64,000 bases of DNA from Amycolatopsis roodepoortensis (GTDB lineage: Bacteria > Actinomycetota > Actinomycetes > Mycobacteriales > Pseudonocardiaceae): positions 248,001 to 312,000 of the forward strand of contig NZ_JADBEJ010000005.1 of the NCBI RefSeq assembly GCF_014873915.1. Direction: 5' to 3'. Both the position numbers and the translations under genes were made by a program. The notes below the pieces were generated by a model. It made no database searches, was not told the DNA's origin, and saw only the letters and a list, made by a program, of their open reading frames with translations. Positions 14,700-23,851 of the stretch are shown here, one piece after another; positions within the stretch are counted from its first letter, which is position 1; every line of letters starts with the position of its first letter.

Positions 14700-15536
14700 T
14701 CACCAGCGAGGCGGGCCCGCGTCCACGATCTTCTGCGAAAGCTCCAGCGGGTCGAGGTGCATCAGCGACTCCATCCACCACGTCATCCCCGCCTGCCCCA
14801 GCGCGGGCAGGTCGACCTTGATCGGCTCCTCCCACGCCGGGCTCGCGTTCCCGGCGACCGCGACGTCGAAGGGCCGCCCCGGTTCCAGCCCGGCGAGGCC
14901 GAGCGCGCGGTGGGTCTCCGCGATCTCCTCGGCGGTCGGCGTGTGGTCCTCCGGGTTCGGGAAGATCCCGTCGCACAACGCCGCGCGCCGAACGACACGC
15001 GGATTGTCGGTGGAGCTCGCCACCCAGATCGGGATCGGGAACGGCTCGGGCGGAGCCTCGGCGAGCGCGACCTGATAGTGCGCGCCGTCGTGGTCGAAAC
15101 GCCTGCCGGACCAGATCGCGCGGATGACGTCGAGGCCCTCGTCGAACATCGCCGACCGGGTCAGCAGGTCGGTCTGCTCGCCGAACCGGCTGAAGTCGCC
15201 GGATTCGTCCGAACCGAGCCCGGTGCCGAGGATCAGCCGCCCACCGGAGAGCCTGCTGACCGTCGACGCGTGCCGCGCCACCACCCACGGCCGCCGCCGG
15301 GCGGGCGGGGTGATCATCGGGCCGAACAGCAGCCGGCTCGTGGCGTGCGCGATGGCGCCGAGCGTCGTCCACGGATCCGCGATGGGCATGGTGTCCGCGA
15401 CGACGTGGTCCCACAGGAAGAACCCGTCCCAGCCCGCCGCTTCGGCGCGGACGGCGAGGTCGACGAGCACCCCCGGCTCACCGAACGGGCCGAAAGGCGG
15501 CAGATAGACGGCGTGCCGGACCGTGCTGCCGGTCAA
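14700..15536 (-). CDS. LLM-class flavin-dependent oxidoreductase
   Basis: A TIM-barrel flavin (FMN or F420) dependent oxidoreductase of about 278 residues. The typical start VRHAVYLPPFGPFGEPG is followed by LAVRAEAAGWDGFFLWDHV, GAIAHATSRLLFGPMITP, LSGGRLILGTGLGSDE and VWVASS-type strands (PIPIWVASSTDN). These match the luciferase-like monooxygenase fold, many actinobacterial members of which use F420. I place the start at the TTG at 15536 because GGGGAG precedes it and it leaves room for the divergent GH1 promoter; a GTG at 15599 is the longer alternative. Substrate unknown. Confidence 0.85.
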   Translation of the reverse strand: MTGSTVRHAVYLPPFGPFGEPGVLVDLAVRAEAAGWDGFFLWDHVVADTMPIADPWTTLGAIAHATSRLLFGPMITPPARRRPWVVARHASTVSRLSGGRLILGTGLGSDESGDFSRFGEQTDLLTRSAMFDEGLDVIRAIWSGRRFDHDGAHYQVALAEAPPEPFPIPIWVASSTDNPRVVRRAALCDGIFPNPEDHTPTAEEIAETHRALGLAGLEPGRPFDVAVAGNASPAWEEPIKVDLPALGQAGMTWWMESLMHLDPLELSQKIVDAGPPRW

Positions 15537-15618
15537 GTCGATCAACTCCCCAACGTCATCGTCGAAGTCCCCGGACGGCCGCTTGTTTACGCCGTTCACC
15601 CACGTTAGCGTGCCGAGG

Positions 15619-16992
15619 ATGACGGACGCTGGTGAACGATCGACGAAGTGGCCGGAGCATCGGGGAAGGTTACGCCGGGTGGTGTCCTCGGTGGTCGCCG
15701 TCTCACTATGCGCGACACTTTCCGCGGTGGACGCGTCCGCATCGCAGGACGACGGCTGGTCCCGGGACTTCTACTGGGGCGTGGCGTCGTCGGGTTACCA
15801 GTCCGAGGGCAGCGCTCCGGACAGCAACTGGAAGCGGTTCGTGGACCGGTCCGCCGGGAAGGACGGCGTCGACGAATACCGCGACTCCGTGGACTTCCGG
15901 CACCGCTACGCCGACGACATCCGCCTCGCGTCCGGGCTCGGCGTCAACACCTACCGCTTCGGCATCGAGTGGGCCCGCGTCGAGCCCGCGCCAGGACGGT
16001 GGGACGAAACCGAGCTCGCCTTCTACGACGACGTGCTCCGCCAGGTCCGCGCCGCGGGCATGACCCCCATGATCACGCTCAACCATTGGGTGTACCCGGG
16101 GTGGGCGCTCGATCAGGGCGGCTGGGCCGAGTCGCGGACGGCCGACGCGTGGCTGGAGTTCAGCCGGAAGATCGTCCAGCGCTACGCCGGGCAGGACGTC
16201 CTCTGGGTGACGTTCAACGAGCCGCTGATCTTCCTCAAGAACGAGCAGAAGGTCGGGGCGCTGAACGCCACGCGGTACTTCGCGGCGCAGTCCAACGTCG
16301 TCCAGGCGCACCGGCGGGCCTACGACCTGATCCACGAACTCGACCCGACCGCGAAGGTCACCAGCAACCAGGCCTACATCACCGGCGTCAACGGGATGGC
16401 CGACTGGTTCTTCCTCGACCAGGTCAAGGACAAGCTCGACTTCATCGGGATCGACTACTACTACGGCCTGAGCATCGACAACTGGACCGTCTTCGCCGCG
16501 GCCGGCGACAAGTTCTGGGACGTGAAGCTCCAGCCCGAAGGCATCTACTACGCGCTGCGCAGCTACCACAACCGGTTCCCGCGTCTGCCGCTCTACATCG
16601 TCGAGAACGGCATGGCGACCGACAACGGGAAGCTCCGCGACGCGGATTACACCCGCGGCGACCACGTCCGAGACACCGTGTACTGGCTCCAGCGGGCGAA
16701 GGCCGACGGGATGAACCTCATCGGCTACAACTACTGGAGCCTCACCGACAACTACGAATGGGGCAGCTATCGCGCCCGGTTCGGACTGTACACAGTGGAC
16801 GCTCTCACCGATCCCGCGCTGACCCGGCGCCCCACGGACGCCGTTCCCGCCTACCAGGGTCTGGTGGCGGCGGGTGGCGTGCCGCAGGACTTCCGGCTCA
16901 AGCGCGGTCCGGGGACCTGTTCCCTCGTGGACGGGCTGGACAGCTGCCTCAATCCGGCCAAAGTGGACGGACCGCTCATGCCGCTGAAGTGA
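15619..16992 (+). CDS. Secreted beta-glucosidase, glycoside hydrolase family 1
   Basis: A 457-residue GH1 enzyme with an export signal (basic start, then VVSSVVAVSLCATLSAVDAS), which is less common for this mostly cytosolic family. Catalytic residues: acid/base Glu201 in VTFNEPLIF and nucleophile Glu329 in YIVENGMA; FYWGVASSGYQSEG, NTYRFGIEW and NYWSLTDNYEWG are standard GH1 motifs. It would release glucose or other sugars outside the cell and could follow the GH5 enzyme encoded 2.5 kb away. The ATG at 15619 is preceded by GCCGAGG. Leu18 in the signal region is encoded by TTA (15670-15672), a rare codon used for developmental control in this phylum. Confidence 0.92.
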   Translation: MTDAGERSTKWPEHRGRLRRVVSSVVAVSLCATLSAVDASASQDDGWSRDFYWGVASSGYQSEGSAPDSNWKRFVDRSAGKDGVDEYRDSVDFRHRYADDIRLASGLGVNTYRFGIEWARVEPAPGRWDETELAFYDDVLRQVRAAGMTPMITLNHWVYPGWALDQGGWAESRTADAWLEFSRKIVQRYAGQDVLWVTFNEPLIFLKNEQKVGALNATRYFAAQSNVVQAHRRAYDLIHELDPTAKVTSNQAYITGVNGMADWFFLDQVKDKLDFIGIDYYYGLSIDNWTVFAAAGDKFWDVKLQPEGIYYALRSYHNRFPRLPLYIVENGMATDNGKLRDADYTRGDHVRDTVYWLQRAKADGMNLIGYNYWSLTDNYEWGSYRARFGLYTVDALTDPALTRRPTDAVPAYQGLVAAGGVPQDFRLKRGPGTCSLVDGLDSCLNPAKVDGPLMPLK

Positions 16993-18598
16993 CCAGTTCC
17001 AGCCGCCTGCCCTCGAACGTCCGCCGCATCCGCCGGTCGTGGGTGACGACCACGAGCGCGCCGGAGTACTCCGCGAGCGCCTGTTCCAGCTCCTCCACGA
17101 GATCCGGGGCGAGATGGTTCGTCGGCTCGTCGAGCAGCAGCAGATCGGTCGTTGCCGTCACGAGCCTGGCCAGTTCGAGCCTGCGCCGCTGCCCGATGGA
17201 CAGCTCCCGGACCGGCTTGCGCAGATCCGGCGCCCGGAACAGGCCCAGCGACAGCAACCTCTCGGCCGCTTCGTCCTCGTCACCGTTTCCGGCGAAGACC
17301 GCCAGAACGGTTCGAGCGTCCGCGGCGAGTCCGCCGTTCTGGTGCAGGAACCCGATCCGGCCCGTCCGTTCTGCCGACCCCGTCGAGGGAGCCAGCTCGC
17401 CGGCGAGGACCCGCATCAGGGTCGTCTTGCCCGCCCCGTTGGGCCCGGTCACGAGGACGCGTTCACCCGGCAGCACGCTGAGAGACGTTCGCGGCAGACG
17501 GCCGTCGACCGACACGTCGTCCACCTTCACCACGTACTGACCGGCCTCGGTCTCCCCCGCGGCGATCCGCGCGGTGAACCGGAGCGGCTCGGGCGGCGGC
17601 GGAACACGGTCCGCTTCGAGCCGCTGGATCCGCTCGCGGGCCGACCGGATCCGGCTCATCGCCCCGTGCGCCCGCGATCGGGCCCGGAACGCGCCGGCCC
17701 CACTGAAGGCCGCCGGAGCCTTGCGCGGGATCGCCGAGAACCGGTCGATGTTGACGTCCGCCATCCGTTCGTAGCGGGCCTTCTCCAACCGCCACTCCTC
17801 GTACTCGCGGACCCATCGGGCCCGCGCGGCCGCCTTCGCCGCGAGGTAGCCCGCGTAGCCGTCGCCGTGGCGCTGCACGGTCCGGCGGTCTGCGTCGACC
17901 TCCAGGATCGTGCTGGTGACCCGGCTGAGGAACGTCCGGTCGTGGGTGATCGCGACGATCCGGCCGCGATGCCCGCGAAGGTGGTTCTCCAGCCAGGCGA
18001 CGGCTTCGTCGTCGAGATCGTTGGTCGGCTCGTCCAGCAACAGCAGTTCGGGTGACGCGGCCAGGGTGGCCGCGAGCGCCAGCCGGGACCGCTGGCCGCC
18101 GGACAGGCTGCCCAGCGCGCGGCCGCGATCGAGGCCAGGCTGCCCGAGCCCGTGGAGTGCGACCTCCACCCTGGCGTCGGCCTCGTAACCGCCACGGGCT
18201 TCGTATTCGGCCATGAGGTCGCCGTACGCGGCCAGGTCTTCGGCGGTTTCGAGCGACGCCTCGGCCGCCCGCAGCCTCGACTCCAGGTCCCGGATGTCGG
18301 CAAGGGCGAGGTCGATCGCGTCGCCGACCGTGGCGGTGCCGGGCAGCTCCAGCGTCTGCGGGAGATAGCCGACACCGCCGGGCGCGGTGACGGTCACCGT
18401 GCCGTTGTCCGCCCGGTCCCGGCCGGCGATCAGCCTCAGCAAGGTGGACTTGCCCGACCCGTTGTCGCCGATCACGCCCGCCTTCTCCCCCGGTTTGACG
18501 GTGAAGGAGACCTGGTCGAGTACGACATGGTCGTCGAAACGCTTGGTGACACCGGAGAGCACGAGTTGTGTTCCGGGATTTCGATACGGGGTACGCAC
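16976..18598 (-). CDS. ABC-F family ATP-binding protein, possible antibiotic-resistance type
   Basis: A 540-residue protein with two ABC ATPase domains and no membrane segment. Walker A motifs: GDNGSGKSTLLRLIAG and GPNGAGKTTLMRVLAG; signatures: LSGGQRSRLALA and LSIGQRRRLELARL; Walker B motifs: LLLLDEPTNDLDD and LLLLDEPTNHLAPD. The charged linker (around AKAAARARWVREYEEWRLEK) is of the length seen in ribosome-protecting ABC-F proteins, which displace macrolide, lincosamide or pleuromutilin-type drugs. The GTG at 18598 has AGGAGGA at good spacing; an in-frame ATG at 18637 is the longer choice. The leader contains a strong hairpin and a tiny frame, suggesting attenuation. It overlaps the convergent GH1 gene by 17 bp. 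Confidence 0.9.
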   Translation of the reverse strand: MRTPYRNPGTQLVLSGVTKRFDDHVVLDQVSFTVKPGEKAGVIGDNGSGKSTLLRLIAGRDRADNGTVTVTAPGGVGYLPQTLELPGTATVGDAIDLALADIRDLESRLRAAEASLETAEDLAAYGDLMAEYEARGGYEADARVEVALHGLGQPGLDRGRALGSLSGGQRSRLALAATLAASPELLLLDEPTNDLDDEAVAWLENHLRGHRGRIVAITHDRTFLSRVTSTILEVDADRRTVQRHGDGYAGYLAAKAAARARWVREYEEWRLEKARYERMADVNIDRFSAIPRKAPAAFSGAGAFRARSRAHGAMSRIRSARERIQRLEADRVPPPPEPLRFTARIAAGETEAGQYVVKVDDVSVDGRLPRTSLSVLPGERVLVTGPNGAGKTTLMRVLAGELAPSTGSAERTGRIGFLHQNGGLAADARTVLAVFAGNGDEDEAAERLLSLGLFRAPDLRKPVRELSIGQRRRLELARLVTATTDLLLLDEPTNHLAPDLVEELEQALAEYSGALVVVTHDRRMRRTFEGRRLELVTSAA

Positions 18599-18647
18599 AG
18601 GGGCGTCCTCCTGATTCTCGCAAAGGAAGAAGGACATGCGGAAGGAC

Positions 18648-18684
18648 GCGGCCCGGCGGAGCGAAGGCTCTACGCCAGGGCCGC
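18648..18684 (-). promoter_or_regulatory. Candidate attenuator hairpin in the ABC-F leader
   Basis: On the transcript strand, GCGGCCC-T-GGCG and CGCC-GGGCCGC pair across a 14-base loop (arms 18678-18684 and 18648-18654, inner 18673-18676 and 18655-18658). It lies 50-86 bases before the ABC-F start, and the bases that follow it are pyrimidine-rich (CTTCTTCCTTT). Antibiotic-induced ABC-F genes often carry such leaders. Function is inferred. Confidence 0.45.
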
Positions 18685-18698
18685 GTCGAAGGCGAGAA

Positions 18699-18722
18699 TC
18701 ACAGAGTGAAGAAAATCCCCAT
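18699..18722 (-). CDS. Possible leader peptide of the ABC-F gene
   Basis: A seven-codon frame (ATG GGG ATT TTC TTC ACT CTG TGA; peptide MGIFFTL) ends 15 bases before the attenuator hairpin. Short hydrophobic leader peptides placed this way let a drug-stalled ribosome alter the hairpin downstream. No convincing Shine-Dalgarno sequence is visible, so this is a weak candidate that depends on the attenuation idea. Confidence 0.25.
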   Translation of the reverse strand: MGIFFTL

Positions 18723-18868
18723 GGCGAAGACGGTAGCGGGGGAACGCGGACGGGTAAAACGAATTAAAGGTTGTGTACGGGTTCACAGAGTGGTCTGTGT
18801 CCCCATACCGCGACAGCGGCGCCCCGGTGACCGAGAATCGAAGGTGGAGGTTTTCGCGGTCTGAGGGA

Positions 18869-19477
18869 ATGGGGTTCCTCGTGCACGGGTCCAGCGGTCC
18901 GATCGCCCGGTTCGGGCGGCGGCTCTTCCCAGCTCGCAATTCGCTGGCTCGCGGCTCCGATCGGTTCGAAGCCCTGGTGCTCAAGCTCGTCATCCTCGCG
19001 GCGCTGCTCGCCATCCCGGTCGCGGCCGCCGTGGGCTCCGCCAACCACGGCAGGCAGGTCGCCGCGGCCGCCGCCGACGCCACCGGGCGCACACCCGCCA
19101 CCGCGTACCTGCTGACGGCCGCGCCCGTCCGCATCGTCGACAGCGAGAGCGTCGGGACCGACAACTCCACCACCCAGGCGACCTGGACGGACTCGCGCGG
19201 CGCGCGGCACACCGGTGGCGTCCTCGCGACGCCCGGCAGCCCCGCCGGAACGGCCGTACCGGTCTGGATCGACGCCCGCGGTGAGCTCACCGCCGCTCCG
19301 AGGAACGCGTCGACGGCGGTCTTCGATTCCGTGCTCGTGGGTCTTTGGCTCTGGTTCGCGGTGGTCGGCTCGCTCGTCCTGTTCCACCGGCTCGTCCGGC
19401 TGGTGCTCGACCGGCAGCGCGCAGCGGCCTGGGAGCGCGCTTGGGCGGTCTACCCGCGGTCCGGTTCCTGGCCCTGA
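18869..19477 (+). CDS. Rv1733c-like membrane protein
   Basis: A 202-residue protein with two membrane spans. Span 1 is VLKLVILAALLAIPVAAAVG (about residues 35-55) and span 2 is SVLVGLWLWFAVVGSLVLFH (about 155-175). Between them is an extracytoplasmic domain with TWTDSRGARHTGGVLATPG and VPVWIDARGELTAAP, the arrangement found in the mycobacterial Rv1733c family. Function is unknown. The ATG at 18869 has GAGGGA upstream; a longer frame to 18773 lacks a signal for initiation. It is divergent from the ABC-F leader. Confidence 0.8.
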   Translation: MGFLVHGSSGPIARFGRRLFPARNSLARGSDRFEALVLKLVILAALLAIPVAAAVGSANHGRQVAAAAADATGRTPATAYLLTAAPVRIVDSESVGTDNSTTQATWTDSRGARHTGGVLATPGSPAGTAVPVWIDARGELTAAPRNASTAVFDSVLVGLWLWFAVVGSLVLFHRLVRLVLDRQRAAAWERAWAVYPRSGSWP

Positions 19478-19519
19478 GCCCGGCGGCGACGGCAAAGCGC
19501 CTCGGCTAGGGTGCCCCGC

Positions 19520-20347
19520 ATGCGCATCATGATCTCGGCGGACATGGAGGGCGCCACCGGCGTCACCTGGACCGAGGACGTCATCCCCGGTACCGAGCAG
19601 TGGCAACGATTCCGCCGCCTGTTCACCGGTGACGTCAACGCCACCATCGCGGGCCTGTTCGATTCCGGCGCCACCGACGTGCTGGTCAACGAGGCGCATT
19701 CGTCCCAGCGGAACCTCCTGCTCGAAGACCTCGACGGCCGCGCGCGCATGCTCACCGGCAGGCACAAGCCGCTCTCGATGATGCAGGGCATCGACACCGG
19801 CGTGGACGGCGTCGTCTTCCTCGGCTACCACGCCGGCGCGGGATTCGACGGCGTCCTGTCCCACACGTACCTGGAGAACCAGATCACCGGCGTGTGGCTC
19901 GACGACGTGCCCGCCAGCGAAGGCAGGCTGAACGCCGCGATGGCCGCCGAATACGGCGTCCCGGTACTCGTCGTTTCGGGTGACGACAAGGCCTGCGACG
20001 ACGCCCAGGACTACGCGCCGGAGGCCGAACTGGTCACGGTGAAGGAATGCGTCAGCCGGTACGCCGCGATCTGCCTGCCGCCCGCGAGGACGGCCGAACT
20101 GCTGAGCTCGGCGGCGGCGGACGCGATGAACCGGGCGGGCCGGGTCGAGCGGTTCACCACGCCGCACCGGATCGAGGTCGAGTTCGACGCGAGCCACCTC
20201 GCGCAGGCCGCGGCGGTGATCCCGACGGTGGAACAGATCGGCGTGCGGCGGGTCGGCTTCGACGCGCCGGACATGACCGAGGCGATGAAGGCGTTCAAGA
20301 TCGTCACGGCGATCGCGGCCGGGGCGGTGCAGGGTATCTATGGCTGA
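19520..20347 (+). CDS. M55-family D-aminopeptidase (DppA-like)
   Basis: A 275-residue zinc aminopeptidase of the DppA type. Metal ligands are expected in ISADMEGATG (Asp8 and Glu10), LVNEAHSS (His) and FLGYHAGAG (His), and in the YLENQITG segment (Glu). Family members cleave D-amino acid peptides, such as D-Ala-D-Ala released from the cell wall, with the enzyme forming a large ring. I choose the ATG at 19520 (MRIMISADMEG) with AGGG upstream; a GTG at 19511 would add three residues. It overlaps the M20 peptidase gene by 8 bp, so the pair could hydrolyse short peptides in series. Confidence 0.9.
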   Translation: MRIMISADMEGATGVTWTEDVIPGTEQWQRFRRLFTGDVNATIAGLFDSGATDVLVNEAHSSQRNLLLEDLDGRARMLTGRHKPLSMMQGIDTGVDGVVFLGYHAGAGFDGVLSHTYLENQITGVWLDDVPASEGRLNAAMAAEYGVPVLVVSGDDKACDDAQDYAPEAELVTVKECVSRYAAICLPPARTAELLSSAAADAMNRAGRVERFTTPHRIEVEFDASHLAQAAAVIPTVEQIGVRRVGFDAPDMTEAMKAFKIVTAIAAGAVQGIYG

Positions 20348-21635
20348 GTTGGATGTCGTCGAAGTCTGTTCGCGGCTGATCCGGTTCGACACCACGAACC
20401 GCGGCGACGGGGATTCCGCGGGCGAGCGCGAGGCCGCCGAGTACGTGGCGTCGCTGCTTTCGGATCTGGGGATCGACTCGAAGATCATCGAGTCCGCGCC
20501 GCGCCGCGCGAACGTGATCGCCCGGGTGCCCGGCACCGACCCGAGCCTGCCCGCGTTGCTCGTGCAGGGTCACCTCGACGTGGTCCCGGCCGACGCCGCC
20601 GACTGGTCGGTGGATCCGTTCTCGGGCGAGGTCCGCGACGGGTTCCTCTGGGGCCGCGGCGCGGTCGACATGAAGGACTTCTGCGCGATGGTGCTCGCCG
20701 CCCTCGCGACGGGCGTCCGGCCGCGGCGGGACATCGTCCTGGCGTTCGTGGCCGATGAGGAGGACAAGGGCGAGTACGGGGCGCACTGGCTCGCCGCGGC
20801 GCACCGTGACCTGTTCGACGGCTGCGCGGCCGCGATCAGCGAGTCGGGCGGGTACACCTACCACGTCCCCGCCGCCGACGGCCGGACCGTGCGGCTCTAT
20901 CCGGTGGCGACGGCCGAACGCGGCACGGCACACCTGCGCCTGACCGCCAAGGGCCGCGCGGGCCACGGATCGCGCCCCAACGACGAGAACGCGGTCACCC
21001 GGCTGGTCACCGCGCTCGGCAAGATCGCCGCGCACCGCTGGCCGGTCCAGCTGACCCCGACGGTCCAGGCGTTCCTCGAACGCACCGGGGAAGCACTCGG
21101 CGTCGCGGTCGATCTGTCCGATGTGGACGGAACGATCGCGCGGCTCGGACCCGCCGGGGCGCTGGTGGTGCCGACCGTCCGCAACAGCACGACGCCGACC
21201 ATGCTCGACGCCGGCTACAAGGTGAACGTGATCCCGACCTCGGCCGAGGCCCAGGTAGACGTCCGTGTTCTCCCCGGCTCCGAGCCGGAACTGCTCGCCG
21301 AACTCGACGCGATGCTCGGCGAAGGCGTCAGCCGCGAGTTCGTCGCGCACCAGCCGCCGGTCCAGGCTCCGGTGGATTCGCCGTGGTTCGACGCGATGGC
21401 GGACGCGCTGCGCTCGCAAGACCCCGAAGCCGTCGTCGTCCCCTACTGCATGGGCGGCGGCACGGACGCGAAGGCGTTCAGCCCGCTCGGGATCGACTGC
21501 TACGGTTTCGCGCCGCTGTGGCTGCCGGAAGGCTTCCCGTACCGAGCGATGGCGCACGGCGTGGACGAGCGCGTCCCGGTGGAGGGCCTGCGGTTCGGCA
21601 CCCGGGTGCTGCGGCACTTCCTGGAAAGCTGCTGA
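20340..21635 (+). CDS. M20/M25/M40 family metallopeptidase
   Basis: A 431-residue di-zinc exopeptidase or amidohydrolase. Visible metal and catalytic motifs: VQGHLDVVPAD (His and Asp), GRGAVDMKDF (bridging Asp), VADEEDKGEYGA (catalytic Glu then metal Glu) and GTDAKAF near the end. The dimerisation domain starts near RLTAKGRAGHGSRPNDENAV. Relatives include dipeptidases, ArgE and DapE. The specific substrate is not clear. It is coupled to the upstream M55 aminopeptidase by an 8-bp overlap. Confidence 0.92.
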   Translation: MAELDVVEVCSRLIRFDTTNRGDGDSAGEREAAEYVASLLSDLGIDSKIIESAPRRANVIARVPGTDPSLPALLVQGHLDVVPADAADWSVDPFSGEVRDGFLWGRGAVDMKDFCAMVLAALATGVRPRRDIVLAFVADEEDKGEYGAHWLAAAHRDLFDGCAAAISESGGYTYHVPAADGRTVRLYPVATAERGTAHLRLTAKGRAGHGSRPNDENAVTRLVTALGKIAAHRWPVQLTPTVQAFLERTGEALGVAVDLSDVDGTIARLGPAGALVVPTVRNSTTPTMLDAGYKVNVIPTSAEAQVDVRVLPGSEPELLAELDAMLGEGVSREFVAHQPPVQAPVDSPWFDAMADALRSQDPEAVVVPYCMGGGTDAKAFSPLGIDCYGFAPLWLPEGFPYRAMAHGVDERVPVEGLRFGTRVLRHFLESC

Positions 21636-21734
21636 GGAACCCTGCCGAGCCGCGTGTCGTCCGTCCAGACACACGAAGCCGGCCGTCCGGTGCCTTTCAT
21701 GCGAATTTCATGAAGGCTCCATAACGTCAGCGGC

Positions 21735-22259
21735 GTGAGACCTCTGACTTCGCGCGTCCTGGCGGGCGTCCTCGTGATCGGCCTCGGCACCGCTCTCGCG
21801 GCGTGCCGAAGCGGGTTCACGATCCCGCGACCCGACGCCGCCTCCGCGACGTCCACCTCGGACTCCGCTCCCCCGGCCGAGACACGGACCCTGACTGTGA
21901 CGCCCACGGCACCCTCGACGTCATCCGCGCCCGGTCTGGAACCCGCCGCGATCGACCGGGTGTTCCAGGTCTACATGAACGGGCTGGCCAATCACGACAT
22001 GACCGCGTTGCGCAGCGGTACCTGCCCGCGGCTGCGGGCGACGCTACTGGGATTCGAACTCCACGGGCACTACGTCGAGCGCTGGGAGATGCTGCCGTAC
22101 TCCGTCCCACCGGGCGAGGAGTTCGTGACGGTTCAGGCCAAGGTCACGCAGCGGAACGCGCGCAACGGCAAACTCGCGGGCGACGTGGTCTATTCCTGGT
22201 ATGTCGAGCGGAACGAGGACACGAACTACTACGTTTGCGGGTGGCTCGACTACGAATAG
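21735..22259 (+). CDS. Exported lipoprotein with NTF2-like domain
   Basis: A 174-residue protein with signal peptide and lipobox LAAC (Cys24 in GTALAACRSG), a Ser/Thr/Pro-rich spacer (residues 30-70) and a C-terminal domain starting AIDRVFQVYMNGLANHDMTA, which resembles the small NTF2/SnoaL-like exported domains common in actinobacteria. No catalytic residue is identifiable. GTG start at 21735. Followed 16 bp later by the maleylpyruvate-isomerase-like gene. Confidence 0.7.
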   Translation: MRPLTSRVLAGVLVIGLGTALAACRSGFTIPRPDAASATSTSDSAPPAETRTLTVTPTAPSTSSAPGLEPAAIDRVFQVYMNGLANHDMTALRSGTCPRLRATLLGFELHGHYVERWEMLPYSVPPGEEFVTVQAKVTQRNARNGKLAGDVVYSWYVERNEDTNYYVCGWLDYE

Positions 22260-22275
22260 CCCAAGGAGGCCGCTG

Positions 22276-22905
22276 GTGGACTCTGTCGCGCGACTCGCCC
22301 GGGACGAACGTTCCGACTTCGCCGCGTTCCTGCGAACGCTGTCCCCCGAGCACTGGGACGCGCCGACGTTGTGTTCGGAGTGGACGGTCCGGCAGGTGGT
22401 CGCCCACGTCGTCGACTACGACGCCCAGCGGTTCCGCGATCTGGCGGGCCAGGCCGTCCGCGGCGGGCTGCGGCTGAACCGGATGAACGCGCTCGGTGTC
22501 GCACGGAATCCCGGCCGGACACCGGACGAGCTGATCGCGCGGTTCGAGGAGCACCTCGAACCGCGCGGCCTGACCTCGGCGTTCGGTGGGCGGGTGGCGC
22601 TGCTCGACGGGATCCTCCATCACCAGGACATCCGGCGTCCACTGGGGTTTCCCCGCGAGGTGCCGCCGGAACGGTTGCGTCACGCCCTGGCTTTCGCCCG
22701 CTACGCCCCGCCGATCAAAGCGCGCAAGCGGGCGCGCGGGCTCCGGCTCGTCGCCACGGACGTCGGCTGGTCGGCCGGTTCCGGACCGGAAGTCCGCGGC
22801 CCCGGGGAGGCGCTCCTGCTGTCGATCGCCGGCCGGGCCGTGGCTCTGGACGAGCTTTCCGGGCCTGGCGCGGCGATCCTCGCGCGCAGAGTGGACGGCC
22901 GTTGA
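22276..22905 (+). CDS. Maleylpyruvate isomerase family / DinB-like mycothiol-dependent enzyme
   Basis: A 209-residue member of the TIGR03083-type family. The four-helix N-terminal domain shows LARDERSDFAAFLRTLSPEH and then WDAPTLCSEWTVRQVVAHVV, including the His expected to bind metal; the second and third ligands would lie around LHHQDIRRPLG. Relatives are mycothiol-dependent transferases or isomerases. The C-terminal SCP2-like part (GPGEALLLSIAGRAVALDEL) is short. GTG at 22276 with AAGGAGG at good spacing. The substrate is unknown. Confidence 0.8.
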   Translation: MDSVARLARDERSDFAAFLRTLSPEHWDAPTLCSEWTVRQVVAHVVDYDAQRFRDLAGQAVRGGLRLNRMNALGVARNPGRTPDELIARFEEHLEPRGLTSAFGGRVALLDGILHHQDIRRPLGFPREVPPERLRHALAFARYAPPIKARKRARGLRLVATDVGWSAGSGPEVRGPGEALLLSIAGRAVALDELSGPGAAILARRVDGR

Positions 22906-22915
22906 GGCCGAGGGC

Positions 22916-23755
22916 TCAGAACGCGGTGGAGCGGCTCAAGGACTCCCAAGCGGCCAGCTCCGCCGCCCTGGCTTCGTGGACGGATCGCAGACCGTCGACA
23001 GCGTCGTCGCCGAGCGCGAGCCGCAGCGGAGCGTCGTCGCTGTCCAACACCTTCAGGATCGCGGCGGCGGCCTTCGCCGGATCTCCGGGCTGCGAGCCGT
23101 CCATCCCCTCGACGAAGTCCCGGATCGCGCCGGTCGATTCGCGGTAGGCGTCGATCACCCGCGAGCGCCGCAGCCTGCTGCCGCCGAACTCGGTCCGGAA
23201 GGCCCCGGGCTCCACGATCAGCACCCGCACGCCGAACGGCGCGACCTCGGCGGCCAAGGACTCCGACATCGCCTCCAAGGCGAACTTCGCCGAGCAGTAG
23301 GCCCCGAAACCGGGCGGGCTCTGCTGCCCACCCATCGAGCTCATCTGCACGATGGCACCGCTCCCCTGCTCACGCAGGTGGGGCAGGACGGCCTTCGTCA
23401 CCTCGACGGCGCCGAAGAACATCACGTCCATCAGGGATCGCAGGTCGGACATGGTCAGTTCTTCGACCGCCCCGACCGAACCGTGCCCGGCGTTGTTGAC
23501 CACGACGTCGATCCGGCCGAACTCGGTGAGGGCCGCCCGCACGGCGGCTTCGATCTGTGCCGGATCGGTGACGTCGAGCGCCGCGGTGCGCACCCTGCCC
23601 CGGCCGAGCTCTTCCAGTTCGGCCAGAGCCTCCGGACGGCGAGCCGTGGCCATCACGCGGTCGCCGGCGTCGAGTGCGGCCAGCACGAGGTGCCTGCCGA
23701 ACCCGGACGAACAGCCGGTGATCAGCCAGACGCGGCCCTCGGTTTCCTTCGTCAT
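22916..23755 (-). CDS. SDR-family oxidoreductase
   Basis: A 279-residue classical short-chain dehydrogenase/reductase. Cofactor motif TGCSSGFGRHL (TGxxxGxG, residues ~13-20), NNAG at NVVVNNAGHG, catalytic Ser in IVQMSSMGG, and Tyr-x3-Lys as YCSAK. Basic residues after the second strand (TARRPEAL) suggest NADP. Strong GGAGG before the ATG at 23755. It is divergent from the LysR gene 97 bp away, which makes it the likely target of that regulator. Substrate unknown. Confidence 0.9.
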   Translation of the reverse strand: MTKETEGRVWLITGCSSGFGRHLVLAALDAGDRVMATARRPEALAELEELGRGRVRTAALDVTDPAQIEAAVRAALTEFGRIDVVVNNAGHGSVGAVEELTMSDLRSLMDVMFFGAVEVTKAVLPHLREQGSGAIVQMSSMGGQQSPPGFGAYCSAKFALEAMSESLAAEVAPFGVRVLIVEPGAFRTEFGGSRLRRSRVIDAYRESTGAIRDFVEGMDGSQPGDPAKAAAAILKVLDSDDAPLRLALGDDAVDGLRSVHEARAAELAAWESLSRSTAF

Positions 23756-23851
23756 TCCTGTTTCCTCCAGTGAAGTTCCTGGGATCCATCGTGCGAAGGT
23801 CACGCCCGGGCCGCCAACACCGGCTTCCTGACACGGCTACAGTCAGAGCCT

